From: Bacteroidota bacterium
Lineage (GTDB): Bacteria; Bacteroidota; Bacteroidia; Flavobacteriales_D; Crocinitomicaceae
Assembly (NCBI GenBank): GCA_016192075.1
Contig: JACPUU010000002.1
Span: 186,001-250,000, forward strand
Direction of reading: 5' to 3'
Length of the DNA stretch: 64,000 nucleotides
Made by a program: the position numbers and the translations under genes. Below are positions 44,626 to 52,413 of this stretch, in pieces (the stretch's first letter is position 1; the number at the start of each line of letters is the position of its first letter). A model generated the notes under the pieces. The model was not told the DNA's origin and made no database searches. It was given only the letters and a program-made list of their open reading frames with translations.

Positions 44626-45060
44626 ATGAACAAGCTAAAAGCAGAACCGTTTGTGATTGAACGGACACTTAATGCAACCGTCAGAAAAGTGTGGGATGCC
44701 ATTACACAGAAAGAGCAAATGAAACAATGGTATTTTGACCTGGCACAGTTTGAACCTGAGGTAGGATTTGAATTCAGTTTCACAGGCGGCACACCGGAAA
44801 TGCAGTATAAACACAATTGCCGCATAACCGAACTGGTGGTGTTTAAGAAAATATCCTATACCTGGGCGTATGAGGGATATGCCGGCGAATCTGAAGTGAC
44901 GTTTGAACTTTTTGCTGAAGGTGATAAAACACGAATCCGGTTAACGCACACCGGACTTGAAACCTTCCCGGAAAATAATCCGGATTTTGCGAAGAAGAAT
45001 TTTGAAGCCGGCTGGACCGAATTGATCGGAAAACTTCTACCGGAATATGTGGAGAAATAA
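44626..45060 (+). CDS. SRPBCC (AHSA1-type) protein, first copy
   Basis: A 144-residue START/SRPBCC-fold protein. It begins with VIERTLNATVRKVWDAITQK and has QWYFDLAQFEPEVGFEFSF and LTHTGLETFP, typical of the AHSA1 (Hsp90 co-chaperone-like) group, which forms a ligand-binding cavity. It starts 1 bp after the ArsR stop codon, so it is co-translated with its likely regulator. The ligand is unknown. Confidence 0.88.
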   Translation: MNKLKAEPFVIERTLNATVRKVWDAITQKEQMKQWYFDLAQFEPEVGFEFSFTGGTPEMQYKHNCRITELVVFKKISYTWAYEGYAGESEVTFELFAEGDKTRIRLTHTGLETFPENNPDFAKKNFEAGWTELIGKLLPEYVEK

Positions 45061-45065
45061 TTTAT

Positions 45066-45113
45066 CCATAGGGATCAGTCCTGATAGCTATCGGGAGCGA
45101 CCTGACCCTATGG
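45066..45113. repeat. Inverted repeat between SRPBCC genes
   Basis: The outer arms CCATAGGG (45066-45073) and CCCTATGG (45106-45113) extend over a bulge to ATCAG/CTGA. The centre holds the perfect palindrome GATAGCTATC (45083-45092). Such GATAGCTATC hairpins recur in Bacteroidota genomes. It may stabilise or partly end the transcript. Confidence 0.65.
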
Positions 45114-45132
45114 CATGTTTTATAAAAAATAA

Positions 45133-45579
45133 ATGGACATGAACCAAAAAAACAACGGGGTCACAACAACCCGCTTAATAAATACACCGGTTGAACTGGT
45201 GTGGAAAGCATGGACTGATCCAACTCACTTAATAAACTGGTGGGGCCCAAACGGATTCAGAAATACGTTTCACGTTTTTGATCTCAAACCCGCTGGCTTG
45301 TGGGAATTTACAATGCACGGTCCGGATGGTAGCGATTTCCCGAACACCTGTCAATTTGTGGAAATTATTCGAAATCAAAGCCTGGTTTTTGATCATTTAG
45401 GAGGCATGCATAAATTCAGAGTCACTGCAACATTTGAAAAATCCGGCGAAAAGACGCAGCTGAGTTTCAGGATGATTTTTGATGCCGCAGAAGAATGGGA
45501 AAAAGTAAAGGCCTATGTCCCAAAAGCCAACGAAGAAAATTTTGACCGGCTGGAGACTGAACTAAAAAAAATGAATTGA
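45133..45579 (+). CDS. SRPBCC (AHSA1-type) protein, second copy
   Basis: A 148-residue protein of the AHSA1/SRPBCC family: VELVWKAWTDPTHLINWWGP, then NTFHVFDLKPAGLWEFTMHG, then PDGSDFPNTCQFVEII. It is much closer to the third copy than to the first, with the same WWGP-x-GF and MHGPDG motifs, suggesting a recent duplication. A short inverted repeat separates it from the first copy. The ligand is unknown. Confidence 0.9.
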   Translation: MDMNQKNNGVTTTRLINTPVELVWKAWTDPTHLINWWGPNGFRNTFHVFDLKPAGLWEFTMHGPDGSDFPNTCQFVEIIRNQSLVFDHLGGMHKFRVTATFEKSGEKTQLSFRMIFDAAEEWEKVKAYVPKANEENFDRLETELKKMN

Positions 45580-45597
45580 ACCTAAAAACAAACGTAT

Positions 45598-46065
45598 ATG
45601 ATTACAGCAAGTAACACAGATGAACGTGAAATCGTTCTGTCACGAACCCTGAATGCTCCCCGGGAGCTGGTTTGGGAAGCCTGGACAAACCCGGAACATG
45701 TTAAGATCTGGTGGGGTCCTGACGGGTTTACCAATACCTTTCATGAATTTGAACTAAAGCCCGGTGGTGTATGGCGTTTTATAATGCACGGACCGGACGG
45801 AACCGATTATCCGAACAAAATTGTCTTTACCAAAGTGGAAAAACCATCACGCCTGGAATACAGGCAAGGTTCTGATGAGGACAACGCAGGCATGTTTGAA
45901 GCCATTATTTTGTTCACTGAAAAAGATGGAAAAACAGAATTGACGATGCGAAGCATTTTCAAAACCAAAGAAGCGCGTGATTTTGTGGTAGAGAAGTACG
46001 GCGCTGTTGAAGGCGGGAAACAACACCTGCGTCGCCTGGAAAATTATTTGCAGAAGATGGCTTGA
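45598..46065 (+). CDS. SRPBCC (AHSA1-type) protein, third copy
   Basis: A 155-residue AHSA1/SRPBCC protein with VWEAWTNPEHVKIWWGPDGF, ELKPGGVWRFIMHGPDGTDY and TELTMRSIFKTKEARD. It starts 18 bp after the second copy and closely resembles it. It ends the ArsR operon. The function of this duplication is not known. Confidence 0.9.
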   Translation: MITASNTDEREIVLSRTLNAPRELVWEAWTNPEHVKIWWGPDGFTNTFHEFELKPGGVWRFIMHGPDGTDYPNKIVFTKVEKPSRLEYRQGSDEDNAGMFEAIILFTEKDGKTELTMRSIFKTKEARDFVVEKYGAVEGGKQHLRRLENYLQKMA

Positions 46066-46105
46066 TTTTTTTAGCGCACGTTCAGGTGTTTCCAAAAAGA
46101 GAACC

Positions 46106-46357
46106 AAAATTTACCACATAGAATCATAGTTCACATAGAAAGAGCACATAGCGATTACGTTGCTGGTTTCAGTTTTAGCCCTATGTGAACTCTATGTTTT
46201 CTCATGTGCCTATGTGTTTCAAAGAGAGGCTAAAATTTACCACATAGAATCATAGTTCACATAGAAAAGGCACATAACGATTACGTTGTTGGTTTTTAGT
46301 TTTTGAGAAACCCTATGTGAAACCTATGTTCTCTACTGTGCCTATGTGTTTCAAAGA
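46106..46357. repeat. Two direct copies of a 126 bp palindromic intergenic repeat
   Basis: Copy 1 starts at AAAATTTACCACATAG (46106) and copy 2 at 46232. Each has a left arm rich in CACATAG and a right arm rich in CTATGTG, so each copy can form a long imperfect hairpin. The gap between the SRPBCC operon and the next gene (46066-46486) otherwise holds no gene. Related CACATAG repeats are dispersed in many Bacteroidota. Confidence 0.85.
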
Positions 46358-46486
46358 GTGGTTAAAAAGAAACCTGAATTTTCTACTGCGCCCGGATAGT
46401 TCCAAAAAAGCCTGATTTCACCTGGAGTTTTTTCAATAAGAGAGCTCTGCATTGAGTCTCTGAATTTGATGTCCGGTATTTTAGGA

Positions 46487-47155
46487 TCATTCAGAAACCG
46501 GTTTTAGCTGCCGCAGAAAAATGCCTGTAATTAGTCCTACAGAAATACCTGCCAGCAGGCCGCCCAAAATGCCACCGCCAATAATCAGGTAACGCGGCGT
46601 GTTTTCATCCGGCAGCGTTGCAAAAATAAAGATGCAGCACATACCCAGTGCCCATCCCAATGCGTTGGCAAGAATCCATCGGTTGGCCGGTGTGGCATAT
46701 TTTCGCAAGGCAAAAAACTGGAACAAACCAAACAGCGCTCCCAGGATTAGTCCCATTCCCATGCTCAGTGCAATGAAGAGCAGGGGATGAATTTCCGGCA
46801 CCGGGGCTTCAGCTGCCTGTGCGTTTTCGGGAATAAAAAAGAGTGATGGAAGCATGCCCAAAAACCATCCTGAAACGGCTACTGAAATTGTCCAGGCCAT
46901 AAATGTTTTTTTTGGCAGCGAATGGAATTTACGAACCAGGATGCGCCACTGGAAATAACCGAGCACTGTTCCTTCCAGGGCACCGGCCAGCATCATCAGA
47001 AACAGTACCACAAATTTTTCAGACAGTGATTCGGGTTCACCCATTAACACGGTTGTGCCTACAGCAATGGCCCCGGCGGCTCCAATACCTATCAGTTCAC
47101 CCAGGGCACAGTTCAGAATCCAGTGAATAAACAAATGTCTGTCCGGATTTTTCAT
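46487..47155 (-). CDS. Multi-pass membrane protein, 222 residues
   Basis: A polytopic protein with about six hydrophobic segments: LIGIGAAGAIAVGTTVLMG, LFLMMLAGALEGTVLGYFQW, TISVAVSGWFLGMLPSLFF, LSMGMGLILGALFGLFQFFA, ILANALGWALGMCCIFIFA, and GGGILGGLLAGISVGLITGI. The internal Gly-rich repeats suggest an ancient duplication. I use the ATG at 47155; the GTG two codons upstream is less likely. Function unknown; no catalytic residues are visible. Confidence 0.65.
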   Translation of the reverse strand: MKNPDRHLFIHWILNCALGELIGIGAAGAIAVGTTVLMGEPESLSEKFVVLFLMMLAGALEGTVLGYFQWRILVRKFHSLPKKTFMAWTISVAVSGWFLGMLPSLFFIPENAQAAEAPVPEIHPLLFIALSMGMGLILGALFGLFQFFALRKYATPANRWILANALGWALGMCCIFIFATLPDENTPRYLIIGGGILGGLLAGISVGLITGIFLRQLKPVSE

Positions 47156-47241
47156 GAACACAGATTTTAAGGTGATAACTGCGCTGGGTTGTACCGGAAA
47201 TTTTGATACTGCATTTGCGCAGCAAGGTGTCTGGTTTTACC

Positions 47242-47712
47242 CTAATGGCATTTAAAATAATTAAACGGTTCCAGGCATTTGTTGCAGGAATAGAGTGCCT
47301 GGCACGGTGTGGATCCAAATGCTGAAATCATGCGTGTATCGGTTGATTTGCAATGCGGACACTGAATGATTTTGTTTTCAGCGGTTGGCGGTGAAATACC
47401 TTCTTTCAGCAGTTTGGCTTTGGTTTCTTCGGTCAGCCAATCGGTGGTCCATACCGGATGAAGTTGTGAAACAAGCTCCACATTTTTATACCCGTTTTCA
47501 TAAAGTTTTTCAAGGATCAGATCGTTGAATAGCTTTTTGGCCGGGCAGCCGGTATAGGTTGGTGTAATGGTGATAACAACTTTATCCTGGTCGGGTTTTT
47601 CTTCAATTTTCCGGATAACTCCAAGCTCTACCAGGTTGATCACCGGTATTTCGGGATCAGGAATCTGGCTAAGTAATTCCCAGAGATGGCCGAATTCTTT
47701 TTGAATTACCAT
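47242..47712 (-). CDS. paaD: Phenylacetyl-CoA epoxidase subunit PaaD
   Basis: A 156-residue PaaD/PaaJ-type protein needed for maturation of the phenylacetyl-CoA epoxidase. The DUF59/MIP18-like N-terminal part shows IPDPEIPVINLVELGVIRKI and the CxxxK motif in TYTGCPAKKLF. The C-terminal part has a Cys cluster (IIQCPHCKSTD and YSCNKCLEPFNYFKC) that fits metal binding. It overlaps paaC by 7 bp, so the two are translationally coupled. It is the last gene of paaABCD here. Confidence 0.95.
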   Translation of the reverse strand: MVIQKEFGHLWELLSQIPDPEIPVINLVELGVIRKIEEKPDQDKVVITITPTYTGCPAKKLFNDLILEKLYENGYKNVELVSQLHPVWTTDWLTEETKAKLLKEGISPPTAENKIIQCPHCKSTDTRMISAFGSTPCQALYSCNKCLEPFNYFKCH

Positions 47713-48458
47713 TTGGCATCCGGATACGCACGCGGCAAAAATTGCATTTCGCTCAGGATATGTCCCAGGTATTCTGAATGGAATCCCTCGCGGTAATCAC
47801 GCATGTAAATCTTGTGGATTTCAGGCTGTTTGACATTGGCTTCAGCCAGCGTCAATGCAACGGCTGATTTCCATCCCTGTTCCAGTTTTGTAATATCGCT
47901 GAGAAATTTTTTGTCAATACTGTCGAAGGCAAACAGTTCACCCGCGTATTTGAACAGGTGATCAACTGCAGCCTGCAAACGCCGGTTGCTTTCTGGTGTA
48001 CCAATTCCCAGGCGGAACATCCAGTCTCTGGCATGCACATGACTGTAAGTAATTTCTTTCAAAACTTTTTCAGAAAGACCGGCAACCTTGTCAATTTTAC
48101 TGCTGAGTAACTGGGTGAAAATTTCTTTCACATACACATCGTGTAAATACTGGCGGGCAATAACCCACGCAAAATCAGTATTAGGCTGTTCAACCAGTTT
48201 TATACTGAAGTACTCGCGCTCATTTCTGCGATAGGCATAGTCATCAGCAGATAATCCTTTTCCTTCAATTTCACTGATCAGAATATAAAGCTGTTCGGCC
48301 CGGCCAATCAGGTCAAGCGCAATATTGGAAAGCGCAATATCTTCTTCCAGAAAAGGACCATTGCTACACATTTCGCAGAGCCGTTGTCCAAGAATCATTT
48401 CTGTATCAGCAAGTCTGACCAGGAATTGTGCTTGCTCTTTATCAATCGTAATTGCCAT
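47706..48458 (-). CDS. paaC: Phenylacetyl-CoA epoxidase structural subunit PaaC
   Basis: A 250-residue ferritin-like helical protein of the PaaA/PaaC type. PaaC is the structural partner of the di-iron subunit PaaA in the multicomponent epoxidase of the aerobic phenylacetate pathway. It has LGQRLCEMCSNGPFLEEDIA, then NIALDLIGRAEQLY, then YREGFHSEYLGHILSEMQFL, where the C-terminal FHSEYLGHIL segment is typical. It starts 14 bp after paaB and overlaps paaD. Confidence 0.95.
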   Translation of the reverse strand: MAITIDKEQAQFLVRLADTEMILGQRLCEMCSNGPFLEEDIALSNIALDLIGRAEQLYILISEIEGKGLSADDYAYRRNEREYFSIKLVEQPNTDFAWVIARQYLHDVYVKEIFTQLLSSKIDKVAGLSEKVLKEITYSHVHARDWMFRLGIGTPESNRRLQAAVDHLFKYAGELFAFDSIDKKFLSDITKLEQGWKSAVALTLAEANVKQPEIHKIYMRDYREGFHSEYLGHILSEMQFLPRAYPDAKW

Positions 48459-48472
48459 GTAAAATGTCTTAA

Positions 48473-48757
48473 TTAAAGATTTTCAACGCCATCAGGGATG
48501 ACATAAAAAGTCGGGTGACGGTAAATTTTATCTTCCTGCGGATCAAAATAGGCTTCTGCTTCGTCCATTGGAACTGAAACAATACAATTAGCCGGCACAA
48601 CCCACAACTCACGGCCTTCACCTCTGCGGCAATACGCATCACGTGCGTTTTGTACAGCCATTTTTTTATCATATCCATGCACACTTCCTGCATGTTTAAA
48701 CGGGAGTCCTGATTTTTTCTGAATGAATACTTCCCAAACTTTATCTCCTGATTCCAT
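48473..48757 (-). CDS. paaB: Phenylacetyl-CoA epoxidase subunit PaaB
   Basis: A 94-residue PaaB, a small subunit bridging the PaaA-PaaC dimers of the epoxidase. It begins with KVWEVFIQKKSGLPFKHAGS and includes MAVQNARDAYCRRGEGRELW and the C-terminal YRHPTFYVIPDGVENL. The order paaA-paaB-paaC-paaD on the minus strand is the standard one. It starts 23 bp after paaA. Confidence 0.96.
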   Translation of the reverse strand: MESGDKVWEVFIQKKSGLPFKHAGSVHGYDKKMAVQNARDAYCRRGEGRELWVVPANCIVSVPMDEAEAYFDPQEDKIYRHPTFYVIPDGVENL

Positions 48758-48780
48758 ATACTTTATTTCTCAATTATAAA

Positions 48781-49710
48781 TTAAACGAGTGAACCTTCTG
48801 TTTTTTTGGCATAGGCAACTGCCGCATCTCTGACCCACGCATTGTCATTGTGCGCTTTTTTGTGGTGGTCAAGCCGTTCGGTATTACATGGGCCGTCACC
48901 GTTGACTACTGCCCAGAATTCGTCCCAGTTAAACGGGCTGTGATCATAATGCCCGGTTGTTTCATTCCATTTGCAGTTTGGGTCAGGCACAGTGAGTCCT
49001 AAAAATTCAGCCTGCGGCACGGTTTTATCAATAAATTTTTGCCGCAGCTGATCGTTTGATTCACGTTTGATTTTCCATTCCATGGCTTTGGAAGAGTGGG
49101 CAGAATCTGCATCGTGTGGTCCAAACATCATCAGTGACGGAAACCAGAAACGGTTCAGGGCATCCTGCGCCATTTCTTTTTGTTCTTTCGTTCCGCGGGC
49201 CATGTGCAGCATAATTTCATATCCCTGGCGCTGGTGAAAACTTTCTTCCTTGCAAATGCGCACCATTCCCCGTGAATACGGTCCGTACGACGTTTTTTGA
49301 AGGGATACCTGGTTTACAATAGCGGCGCCGTCAACCAGCCAGCCAATAGCACCCATATCTGCCCAGTTTAATGCCGGGTAATTAAAGATGCTGGAATATT
49401 TGGCTTTACCTGCATGCAATTGGTTAATCATTTCTTCACGGGACATGCCAAGCGTTTCTGCAACACTGTATAAATAGAGTCCGTGTCCGCCCTCATCCTG
49501 AATTTTAGCCAGTAATACCTGTTTAGACCGCAGAGACGGTGCACGTAACAGCCAGTTACCTTCAGGCTGCATTCCAATAACTTCTGAATGCGCATGCTGT
49601 GATACTTGTCTGAGAACGTGTTTTCTATATTCTTCAGGCATCCAGTCGCGCGGCTCAACTTTCAGATCTTTTGCAATAATGTCATTAAACGCTGCTTCAA
49701 ATTTGTCCAT
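48781..49710 (-). CDS. paaA: Phenylacetyl-CoA epoxidase catalytic subunit PaaA
   Basis: A 309-residue di-iron monooxygenase subunit that converts phenylacetyl-CoA to its 1,2-epoxide. Ferritin-like metal ligands sit in the segments [20 protein letters not shown] and [19 protein letters not shown]. Other family marks are [11 protein letters not shown] and [15 protein letters not shown]. It starts at an ATG; a TATATTTG -7 element on the minus strand (49736-49743) lies just upstream. The reductase subunit PaaE and the later pathway genes are not in the window and must be elsewhere. Confidence 0.96.
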   Translation of the reverse strand: MDKFEAAFNDIIAKDLKVEPRDWMPEEYRKHVLRQVSQHAHSEVIGMQPEGNWLLRAPSLRSKQVLLAKIQDEGGHGLYLYSVAETLGMSREEMINQLHAGKAKYSSIFNYPALNWADMGAIGWLVDGAAIVNQVSLQKTSYGPYSRGMVRICKEESFHQRQGYEIMLHMARGTKEQKEMAQDALNRFWFPSLMMFGPHDADSAHSSKAMEWKIKRESNDQLRQKFIDKTVPQAEFLGLTVPDPNCKWNETTGHYDHSPFNWDEFWAVVNGDGPCNTERLDHHKKAHNDNAWVRDAAVAYAKKTEGSLV

Positions 49711-49735
49711 GATTTGGAATGGTTTGATTTTTTCC

Positions 49736-49743
49736 CAAATATA
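49736..49743 (-). promoter_or_regulatory. Candidate -7 element of paaABCD
   Basis: TATATTTG on the minus strand, 26 bp before the paaA ATG, matches the Bacteroidota -7 box. No clean TTG element lies at the ideal distance, so confidence is limited. Confidence 0.4.
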
Positions 49744-49799
49744 ACGTTTTTATACCAAAAAATAGTGACGAGAATCACATAGAAAATGATCCATGTCAT

Positions 49800-49828
49800 T
49801 TGTATTTAATAAGGATTTGCGACCTTTG
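49800..49828 (+). promoter_or_regulatory. Candidate promoter of the U32/ferredoxin pair
   Basis: TTG (49800-49802) is followed after 18 bp by GACCTTTG (49821-49828), close to TAnnTTTG. It faces the paaA promoter in the same divergent gap. Confidence 0.4.
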
Positions 49829-49853
49829 CAGGTTATTCTTACAAATTCACAGC

Positions 49854-51098
49854 ATGACTCAGGTTGAATTAATGGCACCGGCAGGTAATTGGGAATCGCT
49901 CGCAGCAGCATTGAATGCCGGCGCTGATTCGGTTTATTTTGGTGTTGAACAGCTCAATATGCGTGCCCGCGCGTCAATGAACTTTACACTGGATGATTTA
50001 CCTGAAATTGCAAGGATTTGTGGTGAAAAAAAGGTAAAAACCTACCTCACATTAAATACCATTATTTACGATCACGATCTCTCGGTGATAAGAACCCTGG
50101 TTGATGCCTGTAAAAATGCCGGAATTACAGCCGTTATTGCATCAGACCAGGCTGTTATTAATTATGCTTTTTCGCAAGGGGTAGAGGTACACATTTCTAC
50201 CCAGGTGAATATCACCAACATTGAAACGGTAAAGTTTTATGCGCATTTTGCAGATGTGATGGTATTGTCCCGTGAATTAAGCCTGAGCCAGGTTAAAAAA
50301 ATTACAGATCAGATTAAAAAAGAAGCCATTTGCGGACCCAAAGGCCGGTTGATTGAAATTGAAATTTTTGCGCACGGTGCTTTGTGTGTCGCGGTATCGG
50401 GCAAATGTTACATGAGCTTACATACCTACAACGCCTCAGCTAACCGCGGGGCCTGCCTGCAGAATTGCCGTAAAACCTATACGGTTATTGATAAAGAAAC
50501 AGGTGTAGAGCTGGAGATTGACAATGAATATATCATGTCTCCCAAAGATTTGTGTACCATTGATTTTTTAGACCAGGTGCTGGATTCTGGTATTTCAGTG
50601 TTGAAAATGGAAGGCCGCGGCCGTGCACCGGAGTATGTAAAAACAGTAACTGAAAATTACCGCAAAGCCATTGATGCTTATACAAAAGGTGTTTATACTG
50701 TGCAACTGGGTGAATCCCTGAAAGAAGATTTACGGCGGGTGTATAACCGTGATTTCTGGGCGGGGTATTACCTGGGTCAGAAATTGGGAGAATTTAATAA
50801 CACCAACGGTTCCAAAGCAACACAGAAAAAGGTGTTTATAGCAAATGCGCTGCATTATTTTCCAAAAGCGGCAGTGGCACAATTTAAAGTAGAAGCACAA
50901 TCCATTTCAGTTGGTGATAAAATTCTGATTACGGGTCCTACCACCGGAGTTATTGAGCATGAAATTACCTCGCTGATGGTCAATGATAAACAGGTTGAAA
51001 AAGCGGTTAAGGGTGATGAATTTACATTTCCGGTTGCAGAGCGTATCCGCAAATCAGACAAACTTTACAAACTGGTAAAAACTGAATTTGCCACATGA
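49854..51098 (+). CDS. U32-family peptidase-like protein (TrhP-like)
   Basis: A 414-residue protein of the U32 family. It begins MTQVELMAPAGNWESLAAAL and has VEVHISTQVNITNIETVKFY. The Cys-containing family signature follows: IEIFAHGALCVAVSGKCYMS and ANRGACLQNCRKTY, where four Cys can hold an Fe-S cluster. Characterised relatives, such as TrhP, take part in 5-hydroxyuridine formation at tRNA position 34, rather than in proteolysis. I use the ATG at 49854; the TTG 18 codons upstream gives an extension unlike the family. A ferredoxin gene overlaps its stop codon. Confidence 0.88.
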   Translation: MTQVELMAPAGNWESLAAALNAGADSVYFGVEQLNMRARASMNFTLDDLPEIARICGEKKVKTYLTLNTIIYDHDLSVIRTLVDACKNAGITAVIASDQAVINYAFSQGVEVHISTQVNITNIETVKFYAHFADVMVLSRELSLSQVKKITDQIKKEAICGPKGRLIEIEIFAHGALCVAVSGKCYMSLHTYNASANRGACLQNCRKTYTVIDKETGVELEIDNEYIMSPKDLCTIDFLDQVLDSGISVLKMEGRGRAPEYVKTVTENYRKAIDAYTKGVYTVQLGESLKEDLRRVYNRDFWAGYYLGQKLGEFNNTNGSKATQKKVFIANALHYFPKAAVAQFKVEAQSISVGDKILITGPTTGVIEHEITSLMVNDKQVEKAVKGDEFTFPVAERIRKSDKLYKLVKTEFAT

Positions 51099-51316
51099 TA
51101 GCCATAACCCTTCAGCGGCAAAAATGCATTGGATGTAATTATTGTGTGGAGTTGTGTCCTGAATTATTCCGCATGTCCAAAAAAGATGGAAAATCAGTTT
51201 TGCTCAAGAGCGTAGATAAAAAAGGATTTTACACCGTTCGTGTCAACGACCTTTTTTCAGATTCATCCAAAGCCGCAGCTGAAGCCTGTCCGGTAAAAAT
51301 TATTTCAATTCGCTGA
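51095..51316 (+). CDS. Small ferredoxin
   Basis: A 73-residue ferredoxin with one Cys cluster, CIGCNYCVELCPELF (Cys11, 14, 17, 21), and a distant Cys65 in EACPVK. This is the pattern of a single [4Fe-4S] ferredoxin with a fifth Cys. The ATG overlaps the U32 stop codon (ATGA), so both proteins are made from one mRNA. It is a good candidate electron donor for, or cluster partner of, the U32 enzyme; this is inference. Confidence 0.9.
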   Translation: MIAITLQRQKCIGCNYCVELCPELFRMSKKDGKSVLLKSVDKKGFYTVRVNDLFSDSSKAAAEACPVKIISIR

Positions 51317-51341
51317 TGCTGGTCACCTGGAGTGGTTTTTA

Positions 51342-52298
51342 CTACAACGCTGCCACGTAACTGCCAATTAGTATACCGGTGAAAATAAGCGCTTCCAGAA
51401 TGAGTACACCATTCAGGCATCCTTTTAGCGGCGGTGTACCCAGGTTTTCAGTAAATTTTGAATTTTCAGGCGATTGCGGCATGTAAAAAATTTCACGCGC
51501 TTTCAGGGTTGGTAAAAGACCAATTTCAAGTTTACCAATTACAATAGCATCTTCACCCTGGTGGTTATTTCCGTTTTTATCAGTGAAGGTGTAATAGAAT
51601 TTTACCTTGGGGTTGTCGTTGATGGTCACATTGGTATCTTCATACCGGGTAACAGTGGCCATGGTTTTTTCACCGTAAAATTTCAGTTCACGGTCAGACA
51701 CTTTTTTCTTTGTCGATCCTATCGTTTGAATAAAACGAAACAGAAACCACTGAAAAATTAATGCTGCTGTAAAAGCAATTCCAATAGCGGGCATGGCTTC
51801 ATTGGTGGCAAACAATTCGTCAATCCGGCTCCAGTCACCCTGAATTCTGGCAATCGTCAGTTTGTAGAGAAACCACGATCCGTACAAAGCGGTTGAAAGT
51901 AAAATGGCTGAAAGCAAAATAAATCCTTTGCCAATGACTGTTTTTCCGCCGGCCAGTTTAACTACAGGACCGTTTTTTGCGTTTTCATCAATCAGGATAG
52001 TCACCCGGCGCCCTTCATCATACCGGTTTTCTTCAGGCTTGCTGTCAACAAAACGAAATTCTTCCTGGATGGGAGTTTGCGCCAGATTCGGAAATTCTAT
52101 TTTCAGCCGCATCATTTTAAATCGCCCGCCTGATTTTTGAGCTGAGACAATCGTTCCCTGAACCGGCCTTCCACTTTCAGCATCATCTGCCTGTTTTCGT
52201 ATTTTGAAATAGCGAACCACGGTTATTTTAAAAACAAGCCCCAGCCAGAAGAGGACCATTGCGGCAAGAATAATCAGTGAGATGTAGGAAGAAATCAT
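51342..52298 (-). CDS. DUF3592-like membrane protein
   Basis: A 318-residue membrane protein with about four hydrophobic segments (residues about 5-27, 130-150, 170-190 and 298-316). Two beta-rich domains lie between them: one with RPVQGTIVSAQKSGGRFKMM and one with GEKTMATVTRYEDTNVTIND. DUF3592 proteins have this arrangement and no known function. It is convergent with the ferredoxin gene. Confidence 0.7.
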   Translation of the reverse strand: MISSYISLIILAAMVLFWLGLVFKITVVRYFKIRKQADDAESGRPVQGTIVSAQKSGGRFKMMRLKIEFPNLAQTPIQEEFRFVDSKPEENRYDEGRRVTILIDENAKNGPVVKLAGGKTVIGKGFILLSAILLSTALYGSWFLYKLTIARIQGDWSRIDELFATNEAMPAIGIAFTAALIFQWFLFRFIQTIGSTKKKVSDRELKFYGEKTMATVTRYEDTNVTINDNPKVKFYYTFTDKNGNNHQGEDAIVIGKLEIGLLPTLKAREIFYMPQSPENSKFTENLGTPPLKGCLNGVLILEALIFTGILIGSYVAAL

Positions 52299-52413
52299 AA
52301 GGACCAGTTTCTGCCCAAATATACGAATCCCCTGATTTTGCGGAATATCCGGCCGTAACTGAAAATTTTATATCTTTAGCCCTTCATTTTACGATTTTAA
52401 AAACGGGTTGAAT

